Shown piece after piece: positions 46,364 to 55,131 of a stretch of DNA of 64,000 nucleotides (position 1 is its first letter; each line of letters opens with the position of its first letter). The stretch lies in the NCBI GenBank assembly GCA_942159475.1, contig OW804097.1, forward strand, positions 113,398,582-113,462,581, in the 5' to 3' direction. The position numbers were made by a program, and so were the translations under genes. The notes under the pieces were generated by a model, which was not told where the DNA came from, made no database searches, and was given only the letters and a program-made list of their open reading frames with translations. The stretch comes from Sthenelais limicola. Lineage: Eukaryota; Annelida; Polychaeta; Phyllodocida; Sigalionidae.

Positions 46364-46753
46364 TTATTGCTTAAACCGTCGTTTTTGAGTAGAAGTTTTT
46401 CTTTTTCCTTTACCCTTTTTGCTGGGTGCTCTTTTTCTTCCTCCCGCTTTTTTGGTTTTGCGCCTAGTTTTATTGGCTTGCGATTTACCTCGTTTGCGCT
46501 GGGAATTTTTAGTGCCCGTCCTACCCCTTCCGCTTCTAGGCGATAAATGAGACTTGCATCTCATGCTTTTAGTTTTCTTTTCTTCGACTAACGCGGCTTT
46601 AGCTCTCTCTACTACTTGCTCCGAAGGACTAACAACGACTATATCGCTGTTCGCTCCTTTTCCTGTTTGTATTAGCCTCGTATTCGATTTTCCTATGGGA
46701 TTTGTAACCTTTGTCCACGTTTCAGAACTAGGCAAATACGGCACGAAACTCAT
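46364..46753 (-). CDS. Basic virion core-like protein (129 aa)
   Basis: The C-terminal two thirds are packed with Lys and Arg (for example RGRTGTKNSQRKRGKSQANK and GKGKRKTSTQKRRFKQ). The N-terminus is conserved-looking (MSFVPYLPSSETWTKV). Such a protein between the two capsid genes resembles the DNA-condensing core proteins of adenoviruses and adintoviruses, so packaging-associated DNA binding is the likely role. The ATG overlaps the stop of the minor capsid gene as ATGA. An N-terminal structural segment followed by a cleavable basic part would fit processing by the neighbouring protease; this is inference. Confidence 0.75.
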   Translation of the reverse strand: MSFVPYLPSSETWTKVTNPIGKSNTRLIQTGKGANSDIVVVSPSEQVVERAKAALVEEKKTKSMRCKSHLSPRSGRGRTGTKNSQRKRGKSQANKTRRKTKKAGGRKRAPSKKGKGKRKTSTQKRRFKQ

Positions 46754-47148
46754 TCTTTAGGAATTAATTGAAGTGTACACCTCACTTCCTCGCTTTGAAC
46801 TGAAGGTGGTGTTCCTTTTTCAGTCTTAATGTATATTCTTACTTTATCGCATGGACTTTCCGGTTTTACAGGCATAAAATACGGTATGCCTACTTCCCCG
46901 GTTAAACTAGCTATTCTAAGTAAGTTTCTAAACTGATCTTTCGACAGAGAGTCATACTCCAACAAATCGCAATACACATACAAATCCTCTGTCAGAGTTG
47001 TTACACCTTTAACTTGTATTTCCAATAACGCGCATTCCCACGCTCGCTCCTCAAAATTAACATTTGATCTAAGTTCCACTGTAAAGTCCCATGTTGTATT
47101 ACATGGAAATTTATCCTTGGAATCGTTAGAGTTAACAAATAAATACAT
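46750..47148 (-). CDS. Minor capsid (penton) protein, single jelly-roll (132 aa)
   Basis: This is the predicted vertex protein of the particle. The pattern LFVNSNDSKDKFPCNTTWDF followed by TVELRSNVNFEERAWECALL matches the start of Polinton minor capsid proteins, which open with a short strand, a '...FP.N...dF.v.L' phrase and then 'W..aL.ei'. Length fits. Its ATG overlaps the integrase stop as TAATG, and its stop overlaps the core protein start. No damage is seen. Confidence 0.85.
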   Translation of the reverse strand: MYLFVNSNDSKDKFPCNTTWDFTVELRSNVNFEERAWECALLEIQVKGVTTLTEDLYVYCDLLEYDSLSKDQFRNLLRIASLTGEVGIPYFMPVKPESPCDKVRIYIKTEKGTPPSVQSEEVRCTLQLIPKE

Positions 47149-48281
47149 TAGATTTTTTCAAAATCTATTAGTTCCTCCTCTGGGATCCAACTGTCAAATC
47201 TGGGGTGCCAGCCATACCAACGAACTATATAGCCCGCTTTACCTTTAAGTTTTTTTTTCTTAATAACCTTTTCGACTCTATATGATGTGTTTTCGTCTAC
47301 GTGTACTCGCTCCAACTCTTCGTCGTAGAACCTACCGTCAATAGGTTCGTTATCCCACGCTTTAATGCTATACTGCGCAATGCCCTGTTTTGCCTGTCTA
47401 TCCATTATTACAAACAACTCATTTGTCCAATGCTCGTTATACTGTCTGCTAAATGGATGCTTAGCTATTGATACACGAACAACATCATCTTTCTCAAAAT
47501 TAAATATACTTCTCCCTTTTGGTGGTCTTTTTTTCCTTCCCCTCTTAAGAAAGCTTTTCTTTTTTCTTGGTTCATACTGAATGTTCCAAATATCTACTTT
47601 TGAAGCTGTTAATGCGTTTACGGGACTGCGCTGTATACTCGTGTGAAAAGACAGATTGTACGATTCTGTAACGGACTCCAACACATCAATCCATCTATAA
47701 GACTGCTTGTAAAACATATACTTACTAAGTTTTGTTTTTAGTGTCTTTATTACACGCTCTGCGAAGTTCGCTTTGGTTTCATTTCTGGTGATAACTTGTT
47801 TAATTCCTTTCTCCTTTAAAAGGCTTTTAACCCATTTATTATTAAATTCTGTTCCTCCGTCAGATCTTAAAACCTTTGGTTTATGTTCACTAAATATAAC
47901 CGCTAATGCCTTCGCAGTCTCTGCGCCCTTAACTGTTTTTAAAGGTTTTGTCCATGTATATCGAGTAAATATATCAATACATACAAGAAAATATGAAAAA
48001 TTGTCATTTTTATCTTTTAACTTAGTAAAATGCGCGGTGTCTGCGTCATACTGAAAAAACTTTTTTGGAACAATAACTCGTTGTCTCTTTTTTGGTTCAT
48101 CAGGTTCCTTAAACAAGGTGTACGTTTCCTGCTTCTCTAACCATTGTTCGATGTCTTTACGCTTAAACCTTTTTCCATCTTCTTTAGCCGCGGCATACAG
48201 TTTACTACCCTCAGCGAATCCGGCTGGATGTTTGGGATTGTAGTATATCCCTTTTAAATAGCTGTCTACAGTCTCTCCCAT
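47148..48281 (-). CDS. INT: Retroviral-type integrase with C-terminal chromodomain (377 aa)
   Basis: The enzyme inserts the linear viral genome into host DNA. The catalytic triad is visible: D81 (YDADTAHF), D141 (LRSDGGTEF) and E175 (ANFAERVIKTLK), with the usual rve spacing. The N-terminal ~60 residues (YYNPKHPAGFAEGSKLYAAA, then WLEKQETYTLFK) are typical of Polinton integrases. After a basic linker (KKKSFLKRGRKKRPPKGR) comes a chromodomain (about residues 332-372; YRVEKVI, YIVRWYGW, SWIPEEEL) that may steer insertion toward modified histone H3. The 6-bp target duplication at the ends of the element is its expected product. Its ATG lies inside the last codons of the upstream gene (16-base overlap). 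Confidence 0.96.
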   Translation of the reverse strand: MGETVDSYLKGIYYNPKHPAGFAEGSKLYAAAKEDGKRFKRKDIEQWLEKQETYTLFKEPDEPKKRQRVIVPKKFFQYDADTAHFTKLKDKNDNFSYFLVCIDIFTRYTWTKPLKTVKGAETAKALAVIFSEHKPKVLRSDGGTEFNNKWVKSLLKEKGIKQVITRNETKANFAERVIKTLKTKLSKYMFYKQSYRWIDVLESVTESYNLSFHTSIQRSPVNALTASKVDIWNIQYEPRKKKSFLKRGRKKRPPKGRSIFNFEKDDVVRVSIAKHPFSRQYNEHWTNELFVIMDRQAKQGIAQYSIKAWDNEPIDGRFYDEELERVHVDENTSYRVEKVIKKKKLKGKAGYIVRWYGWHPRFDSWIPEEELIDFEKI

Positions 48282-48622
48282 AACGCTGCCCAGTCAAAAC
48301 TAAGTTTTCTTTTCTTCGCCTGTAATGGTATTCCAGGCGGTGGTTTAAAGTGTTGTTTTTTCCCCCTACCTCGTTTTAGTACGGCTTTTTCATCTGATAA
48401 ATGCTCTGTAAGAGTAGAAGAATGTCGCAACGAAGGTTCTGCTTGCACTGTAGGCTCTGTTTTTTGTTCCTGAGAGTCAAGTTCCGTTTTTACATTCTGT
48501 AAAGTTTCCGAAAATGACTGCTTTGCTTCTGGTTCTGCAGTTTTTATTATTTCCGGCTCTACGGTTTTTAAAGACTGCCATGAAATATATTGGTCGTACG
48601 GTACCAATGCCATCTTTTTCAT
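48266..48622 (-). CDS. Small conserved-type Polinton protein, unknown (118 aa)
   Basis: The N-terminus is MKKMALVPYDQYISWQSL, a kind of start ('..LVP...Y..L') that I associate with a short gene next to the integrase in animal Polintons. The middle is acidic and disordered. The C-terminus is basic with a proline phrase (RGRGKKQHFKPPPGIPL, then FDWAALWERL). It overlaps the upstream gene as ATGA and the integrase by 16 bases. Role unknown; a structural or scaffold part is possible. Confidence 0.75.
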   Translation of the reverse strand: MKKMALVPYDQYISWQSLKTVEPEIIKTAEPEAKQSFSETLQNVKTELDSQEQKTEPTVQAEPSLRHSSTLTEHLSDEKAVLKRGRGKKQHFKPPPGIPLQAKKRKLSFDWAALWERL

Positions 48623-48939
48623 TGCGCGAGTTCTAGTAGGTTGTCCTTAACGGGGTGAAGAACGTCAATAACTCTTTCAAAATGCCTTTTAAGTAGTTTC
48701 GCCTTTGTTTTTATGCTGCTGTTTCTGTTTGCTAACTTTTTTAAAAGCCGTCTATTTCTGTGTACTTCCTCTTTCGCTTGTGGCTCTAACGGAAGACTTA
48801 AAAGATTTAATGCTATTTCACTTAAAGCCTTTATTTGCTCGTTGGTTGCTGAGGTTATTAAGACCAACGCTTGCTTCTTGCTAGGTGTCAAAAGAAACAA
48901 ATTAAGAAACGCCCACTGATTTCGCAGCAAATCTGACAT
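48619..48939 (-). CDS. Small helical Polinton protein, unknown (106 aa)
   Basis: The protein is almost entirely predicted helix, with the repeated phrase style ATNEQIKALSEIALNLLSLP followed by basic helices (RRLLKKLANRNSSIKTKAKL). This kind of protein recurs beside the '..LVP..Y' protein in animal Polintons, but I know no function. Its stop overlaps the next start (ATGA). Confidence 0.75.
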   Translation of the reverse strand: MSDLLRNQWAFLNLFLLTPSKKQALVLITSATNEQIKALSEIALNLLSLPLEPQAKEEVHRNRRLLKKLANRNSSIKTKAKLLKRHFERVIDVLHPVKDNLLELAQ

Positions 48940-48971
48940 TTCTTTTGCTCTTTTACCTCTCTTTTCTAACC

Positions 48972-49481
48972 TTAGCCGTTAAGAGAGCAACTGCTTGCGA
49001 TTTGTACGCCACTGGTCTTGCTTTCGTCCTCTTCTTCGTCAGGGCCGTCACACACATCAAGTGAAAACGGAGCTGCTGGATGCCTCCCGGTCAAATAACC
49101 TTCTTGGTTCATGGTCTGTGTTTTATACCTTTCATAGAGCTCCATTCGTCTGCTATTCCTGGCTGTTTGCTTCTTTAGCTCGGTCACCTGGCCAACAAGC
49201 CTGCTTAGCGTTTCTACGGTATAAGTAATGTCTAATAATTTTCTTTTTGCCGGTTCGCATTTCGGTGAATGAAACGCGTGCTCAGCTTGTACAACGTCCC
49301 CGTCTTGCCATGAATGTAGCTTAATCCCGCAGTGGAAACATTGCACTTCATCTCTAAATCCTGTATAGAAAAATCCATTGCTCGCCAAAACATACTTGGA
49401 AATAAAGTGTCTCCAATTTCTAAATGTTTCCAGCCTTTCTCCGTATTCCGAAAACATCGAAGACATGGGTAAAGGAGCCAT
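48972..49481 (-). CDS. BIR-domain protein, IAP-like apoptosis inhibitor candidate (169 aa)
   Basis: A single BIR domain spans residues 15-80: RLETFRNW, then GFFYTGFRDEVQCFHCGIKL, then WQDGDVVQAEHAF and CEPAKR. All four zinc ligands are present (C48, C51, H68, C75), as are the tryptophan and acidic residues (W58, D60, D62) that line the peptide groove in IAPs. There is no RING domain; the remaining ~90 residues are low complexity and acidic. BIR proteins of insect viruses block caspases or bind pro-death peptides, so a host-death blocker is the natural guess; a mitotic survivin-like role is the alternative. The gene has no introns and lies between the packaging ATPase and the small helical protein. 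Confidence 0.92.
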   Translation of the reverse strand: MAPLPMSSMFSEYGERLETFRNWRHFISKYVLASNGFFYTGFRDEVQCFHCGIKLHSWQDGDVVQAEHAFHSPKCEPAKRKLLDITYTVETLSRLVGQVTELKKQTARNSRRMELYERYKTQTMNQEGYLTGRHPAAPFSLDVCDGPDEEEDESKTSGVQIASSCSLNG

Positions 49482-49560
49482 TTTAAATGGTAATGGTTTA
49501 AATTGTCTCTCCTTCTACTACCTCGTTTCAAGTAATGCTCTTTACCCGTTATTTCTCGCT

Positions 49561-50193
49561 TTATATGTACACTACGGGATCCTCGTCGGGAAAAACCCTA
49601 GTCCACAATTTCATCTCTAAGTGGTTGTGTGGTGAAAGATCAACTAGTAAATATGAATATGGCGTGCTAATTGCATCAGCATATGCCTCCTTGAGTAAAC
49701 CTGACATCCCCATTTGTGAGTCCAATCGGGATATTTGTTGAATATCACGCGGGTTTTTAAAGAGTACATTATAATGAGTGTTAAGGCTAATACCCCGACT
49801 TGACTTTCCTTGAGAATATATATTTTGTGAGATAAAAATAACAGTCAAATTTAAATGGTGACTTCCTTGAGTAAATAATTTTTCGGCCGCTTTGTTATTC
49901 ACTACCTCTTGCATAAGATCATCAATAATCCACAACTCTGCTCCTTCTTTTTTGGAAAATTTTAATATGTCCTCCGGTAAGCCTTGCACAAAATCAATAT
50001 CGAGCATGTCGTCAAATATTTTTTGCCATATTCCATAAAAATATACAATGCGATTAAAAGTGGAACTAAACATTTTTTCTCTATACTTTAGTACTCTTTT
50101 AACCCATTGGGTCTTTCCACTGGATGTCGCACCACTAATGCATATTGTGCTTGGGGTGTGAAACACGTATTCCGGAACATCCACCACCTTCAT
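49561..50193 (-). CDS. Genome-packaging ATPase, FtsK/HerA type (210 aa)
   Basis: The protein should power DNA entry into the capsid. The Walker A motif is GATSSGKT (residues 21-28), Walker B is LWIIDD (87-92), and a sensor-like strand is IFISQN (119-124), the pattern of A32-like packaging ATPases. The length is normal. It starts 14 bases after the stop of the NADAR-like gene, and 79 bases separate it from the BIR gene. No damage is seen. Confidence 0.95.
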   Translation of the reverse strand: MKVVDVPEYVFHTPSTICISGATSSGKTQWVKRVLKYREKMFSSTFNRIVYFYGIWQKIFDDMLDIDFVQGLPEDILKFSKKEGAELWIIDDLMQEVVNNKAAEKLFTQGSHHLNLTVIFISQNIYSQGKSSRGISLNTHYNVLFKNPRDIQQISRLDSQMGMSGLLKEAYADAISTPYSYLLVDLSPHNHLEMKLWTRVFPDEDPVVYI

Positions 50194-50207
50194 GGCTAAA
50201 CTTTACA

Positions 50208-50651
50208 CTAACCTATACTATCTTTGTGTTCCTTTCTTATTCCCTCCCAAATTTTACCAAGTACATTATTACCTATGAAGTCTTTGCATTCTGTAAATCG
50301 AGCAATTTTTTTATTAAAACCGCATGACCAGTAGTGTTCTTGACACCGACAATATATTAACGGTAAATCCTTAGAAACTTTTAAAATTTCTTTCACCTCC
50401 TCATTCAAGTAAAGTTTTATCTTACAAAGTCCCTTCATAACCTCACTCATTACATCATACCATTTGCAATTCGCTCGAAAGCCTTGCATAATGCTCCTTG
50501 TATTTCTTTTTAATTGATACGTACCCCGACATTGAAAAATTTCATTGCATCTAGGTTCATCTCGATGAAACTGGCACAGCATATATAAATAAAGTTGCTC
50601 AACATTCACAAATACTTTATCTTCCCATTTTATTTTACAGGGATATTCCAT
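50208..50651 (-). CDS. NADAR/YbiA-like protein (147 aa)
   Basis: The start is taken at the ATG 50,651; the longer frame only has a TTG. The pattern fits the NADAR (YbiA, DUF1768) fold: an early VNVEQLY with E18, where the family has '.VEhay'; a central W64 and VMKGLCKIKL; then W108-S-C110-G111, where the family has 'W.G.G'; and the closing GNNVLGKIWEGIRK, where the family has 'G.N.LG..lm.vR'. NADAR enzymes are known to split N-glycosidic bonds; some remove ADP-ribose from nucleic acid in DarT-type systems, others act in riboflavin metabolism. Here it sits ten bases after the polymerase stop and 14 before the ATPase, inside the core block. Protection of viral DNA or counter-defence is inference. 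The match is by eye and needs a profile search. Confidence 0.7.
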   Translation of the reverse strand: MEYPCKIKWEDKVFVNVEQLYLYMLCQFHRDEPRCNEIFQCRGTYQLKRNTRSIMQGFRANCKWYDVMSEVMKGLCKIKLYLNEEVKEILKVSKDLPLIYCRCQEHYWSCGFNKKIARFTECKDFIGNNVLGKIWEGIRKEHKDSIG

Positions 50652-50661
50652 TGAGAGAGGA

Positions 50662-53600
50662 CTAACTAGTCTGATCAAACCAATAAGCGATATTATCTTT
50701 CCACGGGCACAGTTCTATATCTAAACAACGGGTTGAAACCCCGTCTTCCAGTACCTCTCTTTTACAATAGAAGTATGTAAACCCGCTTCGATTTTGTTCA
50801 TAGGTGTAAATTCCATTTTGTTTTGCCCTGAAGCTTCTGTTTACCCCTTGCTTTGGTTTCTGTGTTTGTAAAACGGAACTGTATGTTAGATATACATTTT
50901 CCATTCGACTTTTATTAATACCCTTGCAACTAAATTTAATATGATCTCCATCTTTTAGCATATACGTTTTGCTCGCTAAACATATAAGTTCCTCTCCTTC
51001 TGCCTCTAATTTAAATGAACCCGGTTTTCTTTGGTCTCTTCTTTCATGAACATCACAACATTTTCTTGGAAACCAAACCGGATCAAGACAATCGTCACAC
51101 CTGTTGTATATTTCACGATTAAACTGTTCTTTTAGTTCTGGACGAACAACCTCTGCCAGGGTTTTATTCGCAATGCCTAAATAGTAACAGTCCGTGTCCA
51201 TTTCTCCGATACAAAAGTTGTTCCTATCTATGTAGATGTCCAAGCAGTCATAGTAAAACTCTAGCATTCTTTTTTTAGCGTACTGAAGAATAAAAAATCC
51301 TAAATATATTGGAAGGTTTAAAACAATCTTTCTTTTCGCCATTTCAAGTTCATAATGACCCTGCCCTAGTTCAGCCATTTTACGGTATAAGGGGCTATTC
51401 ACCTTAAGCATTGCTGTGTTTTTTTTGTCCGTATAAAACACATTTCTATGCTTTTCTTTCGACATGATCATTCCCCCATATGCACTGTTACCAATTAATT
51501 TCATTGTATCTGCAATAATGCTCTGAGAAGGGTCACTATCTCCTTTTATTCGAGCTTCCGTCACGTCCGCTACAAAAGGTTTGAAACACTGAGCTTTACG
51601 GAATTCAACAACTTGGTAAATTTGCGTTACTTTTAAACCATGGTCAAGATACCATTTCAACAACGGGCTTGCTAATAGTAACCGCCTAGCTCTTGTACCC
51701 GAAATTAAAAGCTTGCGACTATCTTGCGACAGCTGAAATTTCTCACAGTGACTTTTCATGTGTTCTCCTATTATATCATAATTTACATCCGTTGTACAAA
51801 ATAACGGACACATTTCACCAAAATACTTTTCCGACTTTCCTCCTGCCGGAATTCGTATGTCCACTTCAATCATGCCAAACAAATCCTCTGATTGGACCGC
51901 TTTTAATATAGTATCTTCTGTTACCCGAGATGGATATTTGGAATAGAACTTGGGTAAATATTTTTGGCTAAATATTTTCAATTCGCTATTCAGCGACATC
52001 TCTTTACGAATAAAGCATTCCTTATATAATTGAATATTATATCCCCAGTCTATAAGTCTTCGATTTCTCTCTTGGGTACGCTTGTTTCTTTTTAGGCGTA
52101 GTTCTTCATTCATTTTATATTTTAGGCACTCACAACCATGAAAAAAACATCCCAACACCTCTATTACAAGATTTAAATGAGCCGAAAAACCATCAACTGA
52201 AAAACTTCCTATTCTAATTTCCTTACCATTATTGCAAGCATGTTTAATGTTCATGGTGGGATCTTTAAAGTTTAGCCAGTCTAGCCATATGTACATAAGC
52301 ATATATTTCTGAAGCTTCTCAGGACTAAAGTTAAACTCTTTTTCTCTTCTTATGTAAAATCCAATAGGCATGTTTTCCCCTATCGCCGAAAGGTAAAGCG
52401 CGGATGCGTCATATCCAACAATTTTTTGACATATGGCCGAACCTTCTGGTCTTAGTTTAGTTTCTCCTGCTACTAACTTCCTATGGAATATAATGGAAGG
52501 TCCACCAATAATATTTTTGTTAATAATATTGTACAAATCTCTGTGTTCCGGAGGAATTTTACAAAAATAAGCACCTTGTTTCGCTCCGGAGTCATACAAC
52601 ATTCTGCGTGCTAATCCCGGTACTGAAATACCCACTTTAAATGCATCAATTCCTCTTTCAAAGTAAAATGCCTGTAGTTTAATGGTTGCTAAAACAAACC
52701 CAAAAGTATCCGCATTGTTGTACCATATTAAAAAATCTTTCATTGTTTTCATACTGCGTTCCTCCCATACACTCTGCATTTCATTATACTCATCTATTGA
52801 TATATTGCTTTTTTTCATGCTTGAGTAAAACGCCTCGTGCGGTGGAAGCTGAGTGTCTTTCAACTTTTCGACATTATCCATATATTCATACGGAAAGCAC
52901 CCTTTTAAATATTGCTCTGGAACTTTGTACGCTTTCAAAAATTTAGCATAGGAACAACCCGGTGCCAAAAAGTTTGAAATGTCCATAAATCTGAAGCAAT
53001 CGTTCTGCACTACCAAGTACGAGTTGTTCCTTTTAGCTACAAAATTTGTATTATCCGCCAGTTTCATGTGTTTAAAAAATAATTCTTTAATCAAATTAAT
53101 ATCATAGTTTGAAGAATTAAATCCAAACACTGGCAACACTTGTGTATATTCCCCAAACCTTATTTTTAGCCTTTGCAAGTGTCGGTGCATCATTTTCTTT
53201 GATTTAGTTTCAGAACATATCAATTCCTCCATAATATTCATTTCCTCGCTTTCTTGCTCTTCTAGTATATCCATTGATATTATGGCTGACAGTCCCTCAT
53301 CGTCTAGTTCACCTCTTTCATTGACAGCGTTTTCTTCTTCTTCTTCGGGTTCAACATGCCATTGTTGCAACTTTGCGTCTAATTCTTGTATAACAGACTT
53401 CCACTTACTTTCAGCTAGGGTTTTTGCTGTTTTCTGAATAATGTTAAGCTTTTCAAACATTAACCTTAACAGTTCATCCAAATTTTCGTGCACGAAACAA
53501 TCCGGCTGGGTGTGCCCCTCTACATTACTGCAAATACTTACAGAAATGGGCTTGTGATTTTGCAACCAAACTAATTTTTCTGAGTTTTGTTCATAAACCT

Positions 53601-55008
53601 TTGTTAAAACGCTTTCAAAATCAAAAGTAGCAAACCATGGATATGTTATCTCATTGGTGCATATTCCAACATCATGCAATTCTTCAAATATTGTTTTCGT
53701 TTGAGAAAAGACACCTCCGTGTAGTTCATATCTCGTTTGTGCCAAACATCCATTACGATGCCTCATTAATTCCATTTTCTGATTAAATATTCTATGGCAT
53801 TCTTCGCATTGAAATTTATGTGCATATGCTTTAAAATCAGATATGTAGCTCAAGTGCTCCTCGTACATATTTAAATATAATATTGTCGTAAATAGTTCTT
53901 TTGATAGATAACGCAAAATTACCGAATCATCTGGCTGCAAGTCGTATACATTTAAGCACACCTGGAAACATTGTTCAAAATCTGTAAATTCCTCCATTAA
54001 CAACCCTTTAAATTCTGCTGGGTTTTGGGGAAGAAAACGATTTAGAACATTTTCATTAAACTCTCTCCATTCGGTGTATAACCTTCTAGTTTCACATTCC
54101 ATATCTTCTGCTCCTCTATGAATACTTAATGCTCTAAATGCACAAAGTTTATCTCTAACAACCATAGTACGATTATTAATTGTGTCTAAGCACAATACAC
54201 TTTTTTTCCTCTGTAAGTACTCTGGACAAAATCCTCGTCCCAATGGCCATTTTGTTAATGTTATAAAATATCCCACATTTAAAATAATAACCGGTTTCCA
54301 TTTAGAATTGGGTCTCATACGCCTAACGAGTTCGTGCAAGTCTAAATTTCTTAGCCGCGTTCTTAATCTTAAAAACCCCGTTTGATTTGATATATACATT
54401 GGTTCACTAAAAACGCTAGCATTCGAAAATGGAATAAAATATCTCAGTTCACCTGTTTCGGAATGTCTTAGCAATACTCCCAAGCTTACATCCACTTTAA
54501 ATGCATGGTCTACTTCATTAGAAATTTCATCGATATGGGAGTCTATTTCTTCTACACCCCCATTTAAATCATTCGTTGGAAAATTAAAGTGCATTGTCAT
54601 TTCTCCTCTTCTGTGCGTTCTTAATACATGCCCTCTGTTCGCATTGAAAGCCATCTGAATGTCTTGGTCATCTCCCCATGGTGCATTATCCCACGGAACG
54701 TCTTGTAAACCATTTCCACTTCCATGTAAATGTCCTCTATGGATATACAAGTCTTTACGATTATTGCATTTCTTCCCACACGTTCTGCATTTGTACATGC
54801 GTTGATTATGCAATACTGCATGTTTAAGCGCATCTTTCTTGTTCTGAGGTCTATATCCACATACAGCACAAGACTTCTGAACCAAGCAAATGCTTTCGTG
54901 ACGCTTTTTGTTGTACGTTCTAGTAAATATTCTTCCGCAATACTGGCAGCTCATTGTTGAACTTGCGCACTTCGTTAGTATGGTCTTTAAATAAATCATA
55001 AACAACAT
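50662..55008 (-). CDS. POLB: Protein-primed DNA polymerase B with N-terminal zinc fingers (1,448 aa)
   Basis: This copies the linear genome from its ends. The exonuclease motif ExoI is FATFDFES (near residue 460) and ExoII is FGFNSSNYDINL (near 633). Polymerase motif A is GYDASALYL (near 870), motif B is KLIGNSAYGG (near 1,169) and motif C is EMDTDCYYLG (near 1,267). A long insertion between motifs is as in protein-primed polymerases. The N-terminus has three zinc-finger-like motifs (CQYCGRIF, CAVCGY, CRTCGKKC), and a fourth (CEECHRIF) lies near residue 400. The ATG at 55,008 gives 1,448 residues; an internal ATG at 54,954 (MSCQYCGRIF) is an alternative that starts right at the first finger. 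One open frame, no break. Confidence 0.96.
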   Translation of the reverse strand: MLFMIYLKTILTKCASSTMSCQYCGRIFTRTYNKKRHESICLVQKSCAVCGYRPQNKKDALKHAVLHNQRMYKCRTCGKKCNNRKDLYIHRGHLHGSGNGLQDVPWDNAPWGDDQDIQMAFNANRGHVLRTHRRGEMTMHFNFPTNDLNGGVEEIDSHIDEISNEVDHAFKVDVSLGVLLRHSETGELRYFIPFSNASVFSEPMYISNQTGFLRLRTRLRNLDLHELVRRMRPNSKWKPVIILNVGYFITLTKWPLGRGFCPEYLQRKKSVLCLDTINNRTMVVRDKLCAFRALSIHRGAEDMECETRRLYTEWREFNENVLNRFLPQNPAEFKGLLMEEFTDFEQCFQVCLNVYDLQPDDSVILRYLSKELFTTILYLNMYEEHLSYISDFKAYAHKFQCEECHRIFNQKMELMRHRNGCLAQTRYELHGGVFSQTKTIFEELHDVGICTNEITYPWFATFDFESVLTKVYEQNSEKLVWLQNHKPISVSICSNVEGHTQPDCFVHENLDELLRLMFEKLNIIQKTAKTLAESKWKSVIQELDAKLQQWHVEPEEEEENAVNERGELDDEGLSAIISMDILEEQESEEMNIMEELICSETKSKKMMHRHLQRLKIRFGEYTQVLPVFGFNSSNYDINLIKELFFKHMKLADNTNFVAKRNNSYLVVQNDCFRFMDISNFLAPGCSYAKFLKAYKVPEQYLKGCFPYEYMDNVEKLKDTQLPPHEAFYSSMKKSNISIDEYNEMQSVWEERSMKTMKDFLIWYNNADTFGFVLATIKLQAFYFERGIDAFKVGISVPGLARRMLYDSGAKQGAYFCKIPPEHRDLYNIINKNIIGGPSIIFHRKLVAGETKLRPEGSAICQKIVGYDASALYLSAIGENMPIGFYIRREKEFNFSPEKLQKYMLMYIWLDWLNFKDPTMNIKHACNNGKEIRIGSFSVDGFSAHLNLVIEVLGCFFHGCECLKYKMNEELRLKRNKRTQERNRRLIDWGYNIQLYKECFIRKEMSLNSELKIFSQKYLPKFYSKYPSRVTEDTILKAVQSEDLFGMIEVDIRIPAGGKSEKYFGEMCPLFCTTDVNYDIIGEHMKSHCEKFQLSQDSRKLLISGTRARRLLLASPLLKWYLDHGLKVTQIYQVVEFRKAQCFKPFVADVTEARIKGDSDPSQSIIADTMKLIGNSAYGGMIMSKEKHRNVFYTDKKNTAMLKVNSPLYRKMAELGQGHYELEMAKRKIVLNLPIYLGFFILQYAKKRMLEFYYDCLDIYIDRNNFCIGEMDTDCYYLGIANKTLAEVVRPELKEQFNREIYNRCDDCLDPVWFPRKCCDVHERRDQRKPGSFKLEAEGEELICLASKTYMLKDGDHIKFSCKGINKSRMENVYLTYSSVLQTQKPKQGVNRSFRAKQNGIYTYEQNRSGFTYFYCKREVLEDGVSTRCLDIELCPWKDNIAYWFDQTS

Positions 55009-55131
55009 TTGTTTAATATATGTTTATATATCTATTTCATAACATAATTTCAGTTTAAACTTCATTTTATACACCATTACACTATAAATCAATCATTCAC
55101 AATAGATATGTGTGTAAAACTATGTACAAAG

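Noticed and set aside
46343..46760. Plus-strand frames over the basic core protein
   Set aside because: They are complements of Lys/Arg-rich codons. The minus-strand gene fits the overlap pattern of the operon-like block.
54621..54869. 82-aa frame overlapping the PolB N-terminus (and other frames inside PolB)
   Set aside because: They are shadows of the polymerase frame, which carries the zinc-finger and polymerase motifs.
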